Assembly: GCA_036381895.1 (NCBI GenBank)
Contig: DASVBY010000116.1
Location: forward strand, 1-10,203
Length of the DNA: 10,203 nucleotides
Direction: 5' to 3'
Source of the DNA: JACQFZ01 sp036381895
GTDB lineage: Bacteria; Pseudomonadota; Gammaproteobacteria; Acidiferrobacterales; Sulfurifustaceae
A program made the translations under genes and the position numbers. Below, in pieces: positions 1 through 7,246 of this stretch. Numbering within the stretch: position 1 is the first letter of the stretch; every line of letters starts with the position of its first letter. Below the pieces are notes generated by a model. It searched no databases. It had not been told where the DNA came from and saw only the letters and a list, made by a program, of their open reading frames with translations.

Positions 1-763
1 TCCCGGTGGGCAGGTGCGTGACGCGGATCGCCGACTCGGTCTTGTTGACGTGCTGGCCGCCGGCGCCGGAAGCGCGGAACGTGTCGATGCGCAGCTCAGC
101 CGGGTTCAGCACCACCTCGTTGATCGCGTCGGCTTCGGGCAGCACCGCGACCGTGCACGCCGAGGTGTGGATGCGGCCCTGCGCCTCGGTTTCCGGCACC
201 CGCTGCACGCGGTGCCCGCCCGACTCGAATTTCAGCTTCGACCAGGCGCCTTCGCCGACGATGCGCACGATCACTTCCTTGTAGCCGCCCAGGTCGGACT
301 CGCTCGCCGAGACGATCTCGCCGCTCCAGCGCTGCCGCTCGACGAAGCGCAGGTACATGCGCAGCAGCTCGGCGGCGAACAGCGCCGACTCCTCGCCGCC
401 GGTGCCGGCGCGGATCTCGAGGAACACGTTGCGCTCGTCGTCGGGATCCTTCGGGAGCAGGTGCCGCTCGAGCTCGCGCTCGATCCGTTCGAGCTGCGCC
501 TTGGTGCGCGCCACTTCCTCGGCCGCCATGGCGCGCAGCTCGCTGTCGGGATCGTGCAGCAGCGCCTCGGCCGCCCGCCGCTCATCCGCGGCGCGGCGGT
601 ACTCGCGGTAGAGCGCGACGACGTCGTTGAGCTCCGCGTATTCCTGCGAGAGCTTGCGGAAGCGCTCGGCGTCGCCGATCACCGCCGGATCGGCGAGCAG
701 CGCGAGCACTTCGTCATAGCGCTGCGCCAGCGCTTCGAGGCGCGTCTCGAGGGAAGAATTCAC
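1..763 (-). CDS. prfA: Peptide chain release factor 1, N-terminal 254 codons (3' end outside window)
   Basis: RF1 recognises the stop codons UAA and UAG in the ribosomal A site and triggers release of the finished peptide. The reading frame starts at GTG (763-761) with the protein MNSSLETRLEALAQRYDEVL and stays open to the left edge. Both diagnostic motifs are present. The PxT stop-codon recognition motif is PET at residues 190-192, inside HRVQRVPETEAQGR. The catalytic GGQ is at residues 235-237 inside SGAGGQHVNKTES. Both lie two residues downstream of their remembered E. coli positions. The PxT form marks RF1, not RF2. The Gln of GGQ is the known methylation site of PrmC, whose gene often follows prfA but would lie outside this window. 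The GTG is 3 nt after the hemA stop and has no clear Shine-Dalgarno sequence, so coupling to hemA translation is likely. About 105 C-terminal residues are missing, judged against the usual length near 360. Confidence 0.97.
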   Translation of the reverse strand, partial: MNSSLETRLEALAQRYDEVLALLADPAVIGDAERFRKLSQEYAELNDVVALYREYRRAADERRAAEALLHDPDSELRAMAAEEVARTKAQLERIERELERHLLPKDPDDERNVFLEIRAGTGGEESALFAAELLRMYLRFVERQRWSGEIVSASESDLGGYKEVIVRIVGEGAWSKLKFESGGHRVQRVPETEAQGRIHTSACTVAVLPEADAINEVVLNPAELRIDTFRASGAGGQHVNKTESAIRVTHLPTG

Positions 764-766
764 CGA

Positions 767-2023
767 TTACTCGTCGTTGAGGTCGAACAGCCGCCGGGCG
801 GCATCGAGGAGCGTGTCGTTGCCGTCGCGATCGGCGCGGCGCAAGGCCTCGGTCGGTGCATGGGTGAACTTGTTCGTGAGCGCACGCGCCAGCTGCTCCA
901 TGACTTTGACCGGGTCTTCGCCGCGCGCGAGCCGCTGCCGCGCGCGGCGCACCTCGGCGTCGCGAATGGCGTTCGCATTATCGCGCAGCGCCCGGATGGT
1001 GGGCACGGCATCGAGCGAACGCACCCAGTGCATGAAGTCGACGACCCGCATGTCGATGATGCGTTCGGCCTCGCGCGCCGCGGCGACGCGCGACTGCATG
1101 TTCTCGTCCACCACGTCCTTGAGATCGTCGATGGTATAGAGATAAACATCGCTCAGCTCTGCGACCTCGGCTTCCACGTCGCGCGGCACCGCGAGATCGA
1201 CCAGAAAGACGGGGCGCCGTCTGCGCTGGCGCAGCGCGCTCTCGACCGCCCCCTTCCCGAGGATCGGCAGCTGACTCGCGGTCGAGGAAACGACGATGTC
1301 GGCATCGGCGAGCCGTGCGGGCATCTCCGCGAGCGAAATGGCCTCGCCGCCTACCGCGTCGGCGATCAGGCGCGCGCGCTCGAGGGTGCGGTTCGCGACG
1401 ATGAGCCGGCCGATGCGGCTCTCGCGCAGGTGGCGCGCGCACAGCTCGATCATGTCGCCGGCGCCGATGAGGAGCACCGTCTGCTCGGCGAGATCGCGGA
1501 AGATGCGCTTCGCGAGCTGCACCGTGGCCGAGGCGACGGACACCGGGCTCGCGCCGATCGCGGTATCCGTGCGCACCTGCTTCGCCACCGCGAACGTCTG
1601 CTGAAACAGGCGGTTGAGGAGCTTCCCGGTCGCGCCTGCCTTGTGCGCCGCCGCGAACGCCTGCTTCATCTGCCCGAGAATCTGGGGCTCGCCGAGCACC
1701 ATGGAGTCGAGGCCGGCCGCCACGCGAAAGGCGTGCTTCACGGCCGCCTGGTCGGGGTACGTATATAAGTATGGCCGCAGATCGGCCGGCGAGAGGCGCC
1801 GGTAGCGGCAGAGCCAGTCGAGCACCCCTTCGCCGTTCGCCTCGTCGAGGCCGCAATAAACCTCGGTACGGTTGCAGGTCGAGAGAATGGCCGCTTCGCC
1901 GGCCACGCCGCGGCGCGTGACGTCCTGCAGCGCGTCGGTCAGCTGCTCGGGAGCGAAGGCGGCGCGCTCGCGGATAGCGACTGGGGCGGTGCGATGATTG
2001 AGGCCGAGGGTGAGCAGGTGCAT
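767..2023 (-). CDS. hemA: Glutamyl-tRNA reductase
   Basis: This enzyme reduces glutamyl-tRNA(Glu) with NADPH to glutamate-1-semialdehyde, the first committed step of C5-pathway tetrapyrrole (heme) synthesis in the cytoplasm. The protein is 418 aa, the same length as E. coli HemA. Visible features are the N-terminal GLNHRTAPVAIRE block (residues 7-19), the catalytic Cys50 in LSTCNRTEVY, the family signature VLGEPQILGQ (109-118), and the NADPH-binding GAGDM (187-191) followed by VANRTLERA. A helical C-terminal dimerisation region follows. I chose the ATG at 2023 because homology begins there (MHLLTLGLNHR). The frame stays open to 2161, but the extra 46 residues are unrelated to the family and cover the likely promoter. 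No strong Shine-Dalgarno precedes the ATG. The stop TAA is 3 nt before prfA, giving the common hemA-prfA pair. Confidence 0.97.
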   Translation of the reverse strand: MHLLTLGLNHRTAPVAIRERAAFAPEQLTDALQDVTRRGVAGEAAILSTCNRTEVYCGLDEANGEGVLDWLCRYRRLSPADLRPYLYTYPDQAAVKHAFRVAAGLDSMVLGEPQILGQMKQAFAAAHKAGATGKLLNRLFQQTFAVAKQVRTDTAIGASPVSVASATVQLAKRIFRDLAEQTVLLIGAGDMIELCARHLRESRIGRLIVANRTLERARLIADAVGGEAISLAEMPARLADADIVVSSTASQLPILGKGAVESALRQRRRRPVFLVDLAVPRDVEAEVAELSDVYLYTIDDLKDVVDENMQSRVAAAREAERIIDMRVVDFMHWVRSLDAVPTIRALRDNANAIRDAEVRRARQRLARGEDPVKVMEQLARALTNKFTHAPTEALRRADRDGNDTLLDAARRLFDLNDE

Positions 2024-2060
2024 TGCCGGGAAGCCAGCGGGTTGCGGGCCGTCCGGGGCG

Positions 2061-2089
2061 ATTATTGGAGGGGACGGGAAAACAGTCAA
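2061..2089 (-). promoter_or_regulatory. Probable sigma-70 promoter of hemA
   Basis: Read on the minus strand, a -35 box TTGACT (2089-2084, 5/6 to consensus) is followed after exactly 17 bp by AATAAT (2066-2061, 5/6 to TATAAT). This is a conspicuous AT-rich island between the 3' end of the cstA-like gene and hemA in otherwise very GC-rich DNA. The transcript would begin near 2054 and leave a 5' leader of about 30 nt before the hemA ATG. It would let hemA-prfA be expressed independently of the gene upstream. This rests on pattern match only. Confidence 0.7.
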
Positions 2090-2103
2090 ATCCGCGGGTT
2101 TTT

Positions 2104-3819
2104 TCAGCCGTCGGCCGGGCGGCCGGCGGCGGGCGCCGCACCCGGGGCGGTGCGACGCCACGCACCCGTCACTTCACGCGCGGTAGCGACGGCCGCGAAG
2201 AGCAGGATCAGGTTGGCGGCCGCGAGCACCCAGGCGCCTTCGCGCCAGGCCCAGACCACCAGTGCCAGGGAGGTCCACGCGGCGACGGCTGCCGTGGCGC
2301 CGGCGAAGACCGCGAGCGGCGTCGCCGCTCGATCGAGCGCGCGCAGCGCGAGCCCCATCAGCGCGAAGCCGAGCGCGGCCGCCCAGAGGCTCACCGCCGC
2401 GAGCGCGGGCCAGGCGCGGACGCCGCCGAGGCCGGCGCCATCGTGCAGGGCGATGCCGGCGGCGGCGCCGAGCGCGAGCCAGAGTGCGCGGCGTTCGCTG
2501 CGCGGGCTCCGGCGCGATGCCGGCACGAGCTCGCTCAACGTATGCCGCAGCGCCCGCACGGCCGCTTCGAGCAGCGCGAGCGAAAGCCCGGCGATCACGG
2601 TCGCGGCCAGATTGCGCGCCGCCGCGGCGTCGATACCGAGTGCGCCGGCGTGCCTGGCGTACGCGTCGATGTAGAAGACCAGCGCCCGTGGAAACTCGGC
2701 CACCGAGGGGGCAGCGGCATAGTGAGCCGCCCAGTCGGTGCGTCCGGCGAAAGCCGTGACGGCGAGCAGGAGCGCGCTCAGCGCGGCGAGACCCTGCACG
2801 AGCGCACCGCCGTAGCCCGCGTAGCGTGCGTCCGGTTCGCGACGCAGCTCGCGCCCGGTGACCGCGTGCACCAGAAAGAGCTGCCACCCGGCGAACGCGC
2901 CGGCGCCGAGCACCAGAAGCAGCCACGGCAGGGATCCGGACGATTCCGGGGGCGAGTGGAATTCGGGCGCGGCGAGCACCGGGCGCTCGAGCGCGAGCGC
3001 GACGTAGAAGACGGCCAGCAGCACGCCGAGCTGCAGCGCGGTCAGCACCGCGCGCGGGCGCATCAACTTCCATACCGGAAGCTGCGCGGCATGGAGCGCG
3101 TACACGAGCAGGATCGCGAGCCAGACGATGCGGGCATCGACCGCGAAAAGCGCCTGCCCGCCGATGCTGAGCGCGAGCGCGCCATTGACCGCGAACGTCA
3201 CCCGACCGAGCAGCCAGAGGGCGACGAGGCTCAGCGCGAACGCAATCGTACAGGCAGGAAGGAGCTCCGATTCGGCGCGCCCGTGCAGGTAGCGGCCGAG
3301 GAGCGCGCCGAGGGCGGCGAGCGCAGCGAACGGCAGCGCGGCGCCGGGGTAGGCGGCGAGGATGCTGGCGCCGAGGCCGCCTGCCGCCGCGGCGATGATG
3401 AGCAGCGCGCCGGGCACTGCTAGCCGCAGCACGGCGCGGGCCCACGGGCCCGCCAGGCGTCCGGCGGCGTGCCCGAGGCTCCCCGGATAGCGGCCGGCGA
3501 ACCACAGCGCGCCCAGGCCGTAGGTGCCGGCGGCGACGGCGCTTCCGGCCGTGATCCAGAGAAACGCGGGGACCCAGCCCCAGCCCGCGGCGACGATCGG
3601 ACCGGCGAAAGCGGTCGCGCCCGTGAGTGCGGCGACCTGATGCCCGAAGAGCAGCTGCCGGTGCGTGGGCACGTAGTCGCGCCCGTCGGCCTGCGCTTCG
3701 GCGGGCGTACTATAATTTCCTTCGAGCCGGAAAACCTCGAGTGCGAGCAGTTTGGCGAAGAAGCGGTAGCCGAATGCGAACACCACGAGCGTGGCCGCCG
3801 CGAGATACAGCCCATTCAT
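2104..3819 (-). CDS. Divergent CstA-family (carbon starvation / pyruvate transporter-like) membrane protein
   Basis: A 571-aa, very hydrophobic protein with roughly 15 predicted membrane segments across its length. Family membership is shown by NYSTPAEAQADGRDYVPT (35-52), LFGHQVAALTGA (57-68) with GPIVAAGWGWVPAFLW (73-88), LPVWKLMRPRAVL (247-259), and EPDARYAGYGGALVQG (328-343). These align with the CstA/BtsT core. Known members (E. coli CstA, BtsT) import pyruvate and perhaps peptides across the inner membrane. This copy is shorter than the roughly 700-aa enteric proteins. It departs from remembered hallmarks: GAVQD is GTYGL (98-102), PRDYL is PRAVL (255-259), the GFHxLxxSGTT stretch is GWQLFLVHAVTG (311-322), and TTLDTATR is ALLEAAVR (415-422). 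The substrate therefore cannot be assumed. The start is ATG 3819 (MNGLYL), where homology begins, with no strong Shine-Dalgarno. The gene lies 80 bp upstream of hemA on the same strand, with no terminator seen between them. Confidence 0.85.
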   Translation of the reverse strand: MNGLYLAAATLVVFAFGYRFFAKLLALEVFRLEGNYSTPAEAQADGRDYVPTHRQLLFGHQVAALTGATAFAGPIVAAGWGWVPAFLWITAGSAVAAGTYGLGALWFAGRYPGSLGHAAGRLAGPWARAVLRLAVPGALLIIAAAAGGLGASILAAYPGAALPFAALAALGALLGRYLHGRAESELLPACTIAFALSLVALWLLGRVTFAVNGALALSIGGQALFAVDARIVWLAILLVYALHAAQLPVWKLMRPRAVLTALQLGVLLAVFYVALALERPVLAAPEFHSPPESSGSLPWLLLVLGAGAFAGWQLFLVHAVTGRELRREPDARYAGYGGALVQGLAALSALLLAVTAFAGRTDWAAHYAAAPSVAEFPRALVFYIDAYARHAGALGIDAAAARNLAATVIAGLSLALLEAAVRALRHTLSELVPASRRSPRSERRALWLALGAAAGIALHDGAGLGGVRAWPALAAVSLWAAALGFALMGLALRALDRAATPLAVFAGATAAVAAWTSLALVVWAWREGAWVLAAANLILLFAAVATAREVTGAWRRTAPGAAPAAGRPADG

Positions 3820-3906
3820 CGTGAGATTCGTCCGGCCGCTTCCTTCGAGTGGCGAAACATTACCAGAGTCCGCGAGCGTCCTTCACCCATCGCCGATGAC
3901 TGGAGC

Positions 3907-3937
3907 TTGTGGCGGCACAGGGGAGGGTGTGTATAGT
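3907..3937 (+). promoter_or_regulatory. Candidate promoter of the TPR lipoprotein-lolB-ispE unit
   Basis: TATAGT (3932-3937, 5/6 to TATAAT) stands out in the 142-bp gap between the divergent cstA-like and TPR genes. The best upstream partner is TTGTGG (3907-3912), only a partial -35 match, at a long 19-bp spacing. Transcription would start near 3944, leaving a leader of about 18 nt that still contains the GGAG (3949-3952) ribosome-binding site. The -10 is good and the -35 poor, so an activator may be involved or the call may be wrong. No convincing promoter for the divergent cstA-like gene was seen in this gap. Confidence 0.35.
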
Positions 3938-3961
3938 TGGTTTTCCGCGGAGTTCGGGTAG

Positions 3962-5683
3962 ATGAATCGCCTGCGCCACTTTTCGCTCGTTTCCATACTT
4001 CCGCTGCTGCTTTCCTGCGCCGGCATGACGCCGCAGGCCGCCGATGTGCGCCAGGCGCCGCCCGCGCCGCGAGCGGCCGCGGCTGCAGCGAGCGAGCTTC
4101 GTCCCGAAACGCTCTACGACGTGCTGCTCGGCGAGATCGCGGCGCAGAGGGGCAACATGGAAGTCGCCGCCGACGCGCTCCAGCGCGCGGCGGAGCGTAC
4201 CCGCGACGCACGCCTCGCCGAACGCGCTGCCCAGGCGGCGCTCTACGGCCGGCGCTACGAAGACGCGCGCCGGGCGGCGCGGCTATGGGTGGAGCTCCAG
4301 CCCGCGAATGCCGAGGCGCGCGAAGTGCTCGCGACCGCGCTGCTCGAGCTCCAGCGCGTGACCGAGGCGCAGATCGAGCTCGAGCATCTGCTCGAGGCCG
4401 AGCGCGGGCGCGGCAACCTTGAGCAGGCGTACCTCCGCATCGCCGCGGTCCTCGGGCGCACGAGCGCGCGCGACGCGGCGCTCGCGAGCATGCAGCGCCT
4501 GGTCGCCCTCTACCCCGATGTGCCGGCGGGCCATTTCGCGCACGCGCACCTCGCGGTGCGCGCCGGCGATCTCGAGGCGGCGCGCGCGGCGATCGAGCGT
4601 GCGCTCGCGCTCAAGCCCGGGTGGGAGGAGGCGGCGCTCTTCAAGGCGCGCATCCTCGTGTCGCAGAAGAACGCGGCGCAAGCGCAGCGCTTCTTCGAGG
4701 AGTTCCTGCGCGCCCATCCGCAGGCGAACAGCGTCCGGCTCCAGTACGCGCGGCACCTGATCGACCAGAAGCAATGGGAGCAGGCGCGCGAGCAGTTCAA
4801 GCGCATCGTGCAGCGGAACCCGAACGACGCCGATTCGATCTACGCTGTCGCACTGCTCGCGCTGCAGACGAACCGGCTGGACGAGGCCGAGACCTGGCTG
4901 AAGCGCGTGCTCGCGCTGCAGCCCGATCACGATCAGGCGCGGCTCTACCTCGGTCAGGCGCTCGAGCAGGGCAAGCGCTACACGGAGGCGGCCCGCTGGT
5001 ACGGCGAGGTCCAGCCCGGCGAGTATTACCTTGAAGCGCGCGCCCGCCTTGCGATCGTGACCGCAAAGCAGGGCCACGTGGCGCGGGCGCGCGCGCTGCT
5101 GCACGCGGTCCCGACCGAGAGCGACGAGCAGCGCGTACAGCTGATCCTCGCGGAGGAGCAGGTGCTGCGCGATGCCCGGCAGTTCCGCGAGGCGCTCGCG
5201 GTGCTGAACAAGGCGCTCGAGCGCATGCCCGGGCACAAGGACCTCCTGTACGCGCGCGCACTGGTCGCGGAACGCCTCGACATGCTCGCTCTCGTCGAGA
5301 GCGACCTGCGGGCGATCCTGGCGCAGGATCCGAAGAACGCGAACGCGCTCAATGCGCTCGGCTACACCCTCGCCGACCGCACGGACCGGCTCGAGGAGGC
5401 GCACGCGCTGCTCGTACAGGCGCTCGAGCTCAAGCCCGACGACCCGTTCATCCTCGACAGCATGGGCTGGCTGCAGTACCGGCTCGGCAACAATGCCGAA
5501 GCGATCAAGTACCTCAAGCGTGCGCTCGGGCTGCGCAACGACGCGGAGATCGCCGCGCACCTCGGCGAAGTACTGTGGGTAACCGGCGAGCGCCGCGAAG
5601 CGGAATCGGTCTGGACTCGCGCGCTGCAGGATACCCCCGACAACGAAGTGCTGCGCGACGTCATCAAGAAGTTCAAGCCGTGA
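3962..5683 (+). CDS. TPR-repeat outer-membrane lipoprotein, LbcA-like (PA4667 family)
   Basis: A 573-aa lipoprotein. Basic residues (NRLRH) and a hydrophobic stretch lead to the lipobox LLSC, with Cys19 as the lipidated residue and Ala at +2, which favours sorting to the outer membrane. After a short Ala/Pro-rich linker (about 30-45), nearly the whole protein is helical TPR pairs. Examples are DLEAARAAIERALALKPG, WEQAREQFKRIVQRNPND, RLDEAETWLKRVLALQPD and a C-terminal LNALGYTLADRTDRLEEA block. Length, layout and position upstream of lolB match P. aeruginosa PA4667, which as I recall is LbcA, an outer-membrane lipoprotein that binds and activates the periplasmic protease CtpA against cell-wall hydrolases. 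That role is inferred here, since no ctpA is in the window. The start ATG has GGAG (3949-3952) at 9-nt spacing. The lolB start follows 45 bp after the stop. Confidence 0.85.
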   Translation: MNRLRHFSLVSILPLLLSCAGMTPQAADVRQAPPAPRAAAAAASELRPETLYDVLLGEIAAQRGNMEVAADALQRAAERTRDARLAERAAQAALYGRRYEDARRAARLWVELQPANAEAREVLATALLELQRVTEAQIELEHLLEAERGRGNLEQAYLRIAAVLGRTSARDAALASMQRLVALYPDVPAGHFAHAHLAVRAGDLEAARAAIERALALKPGWEEAALFKARILVSQKNAAQAQRFFEEFLRAHPQANSVRLQYARHLIDQKQWEQAREQFKRIVQRNPNDADSIYAVALLALQTNRLDEAETWLKRVLALQPDHDQARLYLGQALEQGKRYTEAARWYGEVQPGEYYLEARARLAIVTAKQGHVARARALLHAVPTESDEQRVQLILAEEQVLRDARQFREALAVLNKALERMPGHKDLLYARALVAERLDMLALVESDLRAILAQDPKNANALNALGYTLADRTDRLEEAHALLVQALELKPDDPFILDSMGWLQYRLGNNAEAIKYLKRALGLRNDAEIAAHLGEVLWVTGERREAESVWTRALQDTPDNEVLRDVIKKFKP

Positions 5684-5728
5684 CGCGCCTGGCCGGCGAC
5701 GGCGGGCCGTTTCTGTTAACCTGAATCG

Positions 5729-6358
5729 ATGCGCCGGCTCCTTGTTGCGATCGCCTGCCTGCTCGCAGGCTGTGCGAGCGTTCCCGAGCTCCCCCCGGTG
5801 GCCGATCCGCAGGCGACCTGGCAGGCGCGCCAGGCGCGCCTCGGTGACCTCACCGTGTGGGAGCTGCGCGGCCGCCTCGCGCTGCGCGCCGAGGACGAAG
5901 GAGCCCATGCCTCGCTGCACTGGGTGCGCCGCGGCGAGGCCCACCGCTTGAGTCTTGCCGGACCCTTCGGCGGCGGGCGCGTGCGCGTGGCCTTCGACGC
6001 GGAGGGTGCGGAACTGCGGGAAGCGAACGGCGACGTGCACTACGACGCGTCGGCGCAGGGGCTGCTCGCGCGAACGACGGGGTGGTGGCTCCCGGTCGAG
6101 GACCTGAATTTCTGGGTACTGGGTCTGCCGGCACCCGGAGGCCGTGCGCGCACCGAGCTCGATGCGCGCGGGCGCCTGCGGCTCCTCGAGCAGCAGGGTT
6201 GGCAGATCGAGTTTCTCGAGTACGCCGTCGTGAACGGCTACGAGCTCCCCCGGCGCCTTTTCGTGCGGCGGACCGCGGACGATGCCGCGAACCGCGGGCG
6301 GCTCGAAGCACGCATCGCCATCGAGCGCTGGACCCTTCCCGGGGCGCGCGTGCCGTGA
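5729..6358 (+). CDS. lolB: Outer-membrane lipoprotein receptor LolB
   Basis: LolB accepts lipoproteins from the periplasmic carrier LolA and inserts them into the inner leaflet of the outer membrane, and it is itself a lipoprotein. The 209-aa product has a short signal peptide MRRLLVAIACLLAGC with lipobox LAGC, Cys15 lipidated and Ala at +2. The mature part carries family features: a region around residues 28-52 (TWQARQARLGDLTVWELRGRL), AHRLSLAGPFGGGRVRV, the LNFWVLGLPAPGG block, and a C-terminal YELPRRLFVRR stretch. Length matches known LolB proteins (about 205). Shine-Dalgarno pairing is weak. The stop TGA overlaps the GTG start of ispE in GTGA (6355-6358), the usual lolB-ispE coupling. The gene just upstream encodes a lipoprotein that LolB would be expected to localise. 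Confidence 0.95.
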   Translation: MRRLLVAIACLLAGCASVPELPPVADPQATWQARQARLGDLTVWELRGRLALRAEDEGAHASLHWVRRGEAHRLSLAGPFGGGRVRVAFDAEGAELREANGDVHYDASAQGLLARTTGWWLPVEDLNFWVLGLPAPGGRARTELDARGRLRLLEQQGWQIEFLEYAVVNGYELPRRLFVRRTADDAANRGRLEARIAIERWTLPGARVP

Positions 6359-7194
6359 CCGCCGCGCGCGTCTGGCCGGCTCCGGCGAAGCTCAACCTGT
6401 TCCTGCGCGTGGTCGGCCGGCGGGCCGACGGCTACCACCTCCTCGAAACCCTGTTCCAGTTTCTCGATTACGGCGACGAGCTGACGTTCTCGGTCACGGA
6501 CGACGGCCAGGTCGTGCGGTCAACGCCCGTTCCCGGGATCCCGCCCGATATGGACCTCACGGTCCGTGCCGCGCGGTTGCTCCAGGCGAGCACCGGCTGC
6601 CGGCTGGGTGCGCGGATCGGGCTGCGCAAGCGCATCCCGACCGGCGGGGGTCTCGGCGGTGGCAGTTCCGATGCGGCTACTGCGCTCATTGCCCTGAACG
6701 AATTGTGGGGAACCGGGCTCGATCGGCCGGCGCTCGCCGCGCTCGGCCTGCGGCTGGGCGCCGATGTGCCGGTGTTCGTGCACGGCCATGCGGCCTTCGC
6801 GGAGGGGGTCGGAGAGGTGCTCACGCCCGCCGATCCGCCCGAGCCGTGGTATCTGGTGATCGTGCCGCCGGTGCAGGTGGCGACCGCCCGCGTCTACGCC
6901 GACTACGCGCGGGAACGCCGATTGACACCCCCAACCATGGCCCGGACAATACGCGGCCTTCCGACCGGCCAGGGCAACGACCTCGAAGCGATCGTGCGGC
7001 GGCGCTATCCCGACGTCGAGCGGGCATTTGAGTGGCTTGCGGCGCACGGCGAACCGCGCATGACCGGATCGGGCGGCTGCGTGTACGCCGAGGTTTCGGA
7101 CGCGGCAGCCGGAGAGCGGTTGCTGGGCGAGCTGCCGTCGGGCTTCGACGGATTCGTCGCCCGCGGCATGAACCGGCATCCGCTGGCGAAGTGA
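6355..7194 (+). CDS. ispE: 4-diphosphocytidyl-2-C-methyl-D-erythritol kinase
   Basis: IspE phosphorylates CDP-methylerythritol with ATP, the fourth step of the MEP pathway to isoprenoid precursors. The protein is 279 aa (E. coli about 283). GHMP-kinase features are clear: an N-terminal PAPAKLNLFLRVVGRRADGY with Lys12 at the catalytic lysine position, the glycine-rich ATP loop GGGLGGGSSDAATAL, GADVPVFV with the catalytic Asp137, GHAAFAEGVGE, and the C-terminal MTGSGGCVYAE motif. I chose the GTG at 6355 because the conserved N-terminus begins seven residues later and the codon overlaps the lolB stop by 4 bp. The frame is open further upstream, but that region is lolB in another frame. Residues 190-199 are encoded by AT-richer, rarer codons that spell a likely internal promoter. 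A long stem-loop begins 3 nt after the stop. Confidence 0.96.
   Translation: MTAARVWPAPAKLNLFLRVVGRRADGYHLLETLFQFLDYGDELTFSVTDDGQVVRSTPVPGIPPDMDLTVRAARLLQASTGCRLGARIGLRKRIPTGGGLGGGSSDAATALIALNELWGTGLDRPALAALGLRLGADVPVFVHGHAAFAEGVGEVLTPADPPEPWYLVIVPPVQVATARVYADYARERRLTPPTMARTIRGLPTGQGNDLEAIVRRRYPDVERAFEWLAAHGEPRMTGSGGCVYAEVSDAAAGERLLGELPSGFDGFVARGMNRHPLAK
6922..6950 (+). promoter_or_regulatory. Near-consensus sigma-70 promoter inside ispE, facing tRNA-Gln/prs
   Basis: A perfect -35 box TTGACA (6922-6927), a 17-bp spacer and GACAAT (6945-6950, 4/6 to TATAAT with the key A2, A5 and T6 intact). Transcription would start near 6957, about 290 bp before the tRNA and 416 bp before prs. The coding sequence here uses TTG, ACA, CCA and ATA codons, uncommon in this GC-rich window, as expected if promoter function constrains codon choice. 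In E. coli, prs is known to have a promoter separate from the upstream operon, which fits. Activity is not shown by the sequence. Confidence 0.55.
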
Positions 7195-7197
7195 CCA

Positions 7198-7239
7198 AGG
7201 CGCGAAGGCTGGAGGAAGCGGTCCTCCGGCTTCGCGCCT
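7198..7239 (+). other. Long stem-loop between ispE and tRNA-Gln (processing site or terminator-like)
   Basis: The arms are AGGCGCGAAG (7198-7207) with CTTCGCGCCT (7230-7239), then a bulged G (7208), then CTGGAGGA (7209-7216) with TCCTCCGG (7222-7229, one G-U pair), closing a 5-nt loop AGCGG. This gives about 18 base pairs. The T-rich TGTCTTCTT (7239-7247) that follows resembles a weak terminator tail. However, only 7 nt separate the hairpin from the first tRNA base, leaving no room for another promoter. A full terminator would silence the tRNA and prs. A partial terminator or an RNA-processing boundary before RNase P cleavage is more likely. Confidence 0.6.
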
Positions 7240-7246
7240 GTCTTCT

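Noticed and set aside
14..1768. 584-codon open frame on the plus strand opposite prfA and hemA
   Set aside because: It is antisense to two clear genes. Its Arg/Ala/Glu/Leu-rich composition is what GC-rich codon bias produces in the opposite frame, and it has no recognisable domain.
2099..2104. T run at the end of the cstA-like gene as an intrinsic terminator
   Set aside because: The T run is on the plus strand while the gene is on the minus strand, so the transcript has an A run there. No adequate stem precedes the T run on the plus strand.
2024..2161. 46-residue N-terminal extension of HemA
   Set aside because: The extension has no resemblance to the family and overlaps the likely promoter and the end of the cstA-like gene. 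The start at 2023 gives the standard 418 aa.
2023..3423. 466-codon plus-strand frame opposite the cstA-like gene
   Set aside because: Highly charged and low in complexity, as expected from the reverse of a hydrophobic GC-rich gene. The minus-strand frame has real family motifs.
3711..3716. Perfect TATAAT on the plus strand, upstream of the TPR gene
   Set aside because: It lies inside codons for N35-S37 of the cstA-like gene, has no -35 partner at 16-18 bp and no extended -10. It would create a leader of about 240 nt antisense to that gene.
5714..5722. TGTTAACCT just before lolB as a possible -10 box
   Set aside because: The match to TATAAT is poor and there is no -35 in the GC-rich DNA upstream. 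Read-through from the TPR gene explains lolB expression.
4283..6040. 585-codon open frame on the minus strand opposite the TPR lipoprotein gene and lolB
   Set aside because: It mirrors TPR codons, runs across two unrelated genes and resembles no family. It is a shadow of high-GC coding sequence.
5857..6354. N-terminal extension of ispE through lolB
   Set aside because: It is lolB read in another frame. The GTG at 6355, overlapping the lolB stop, gives the normal IspE N-terminus and length.
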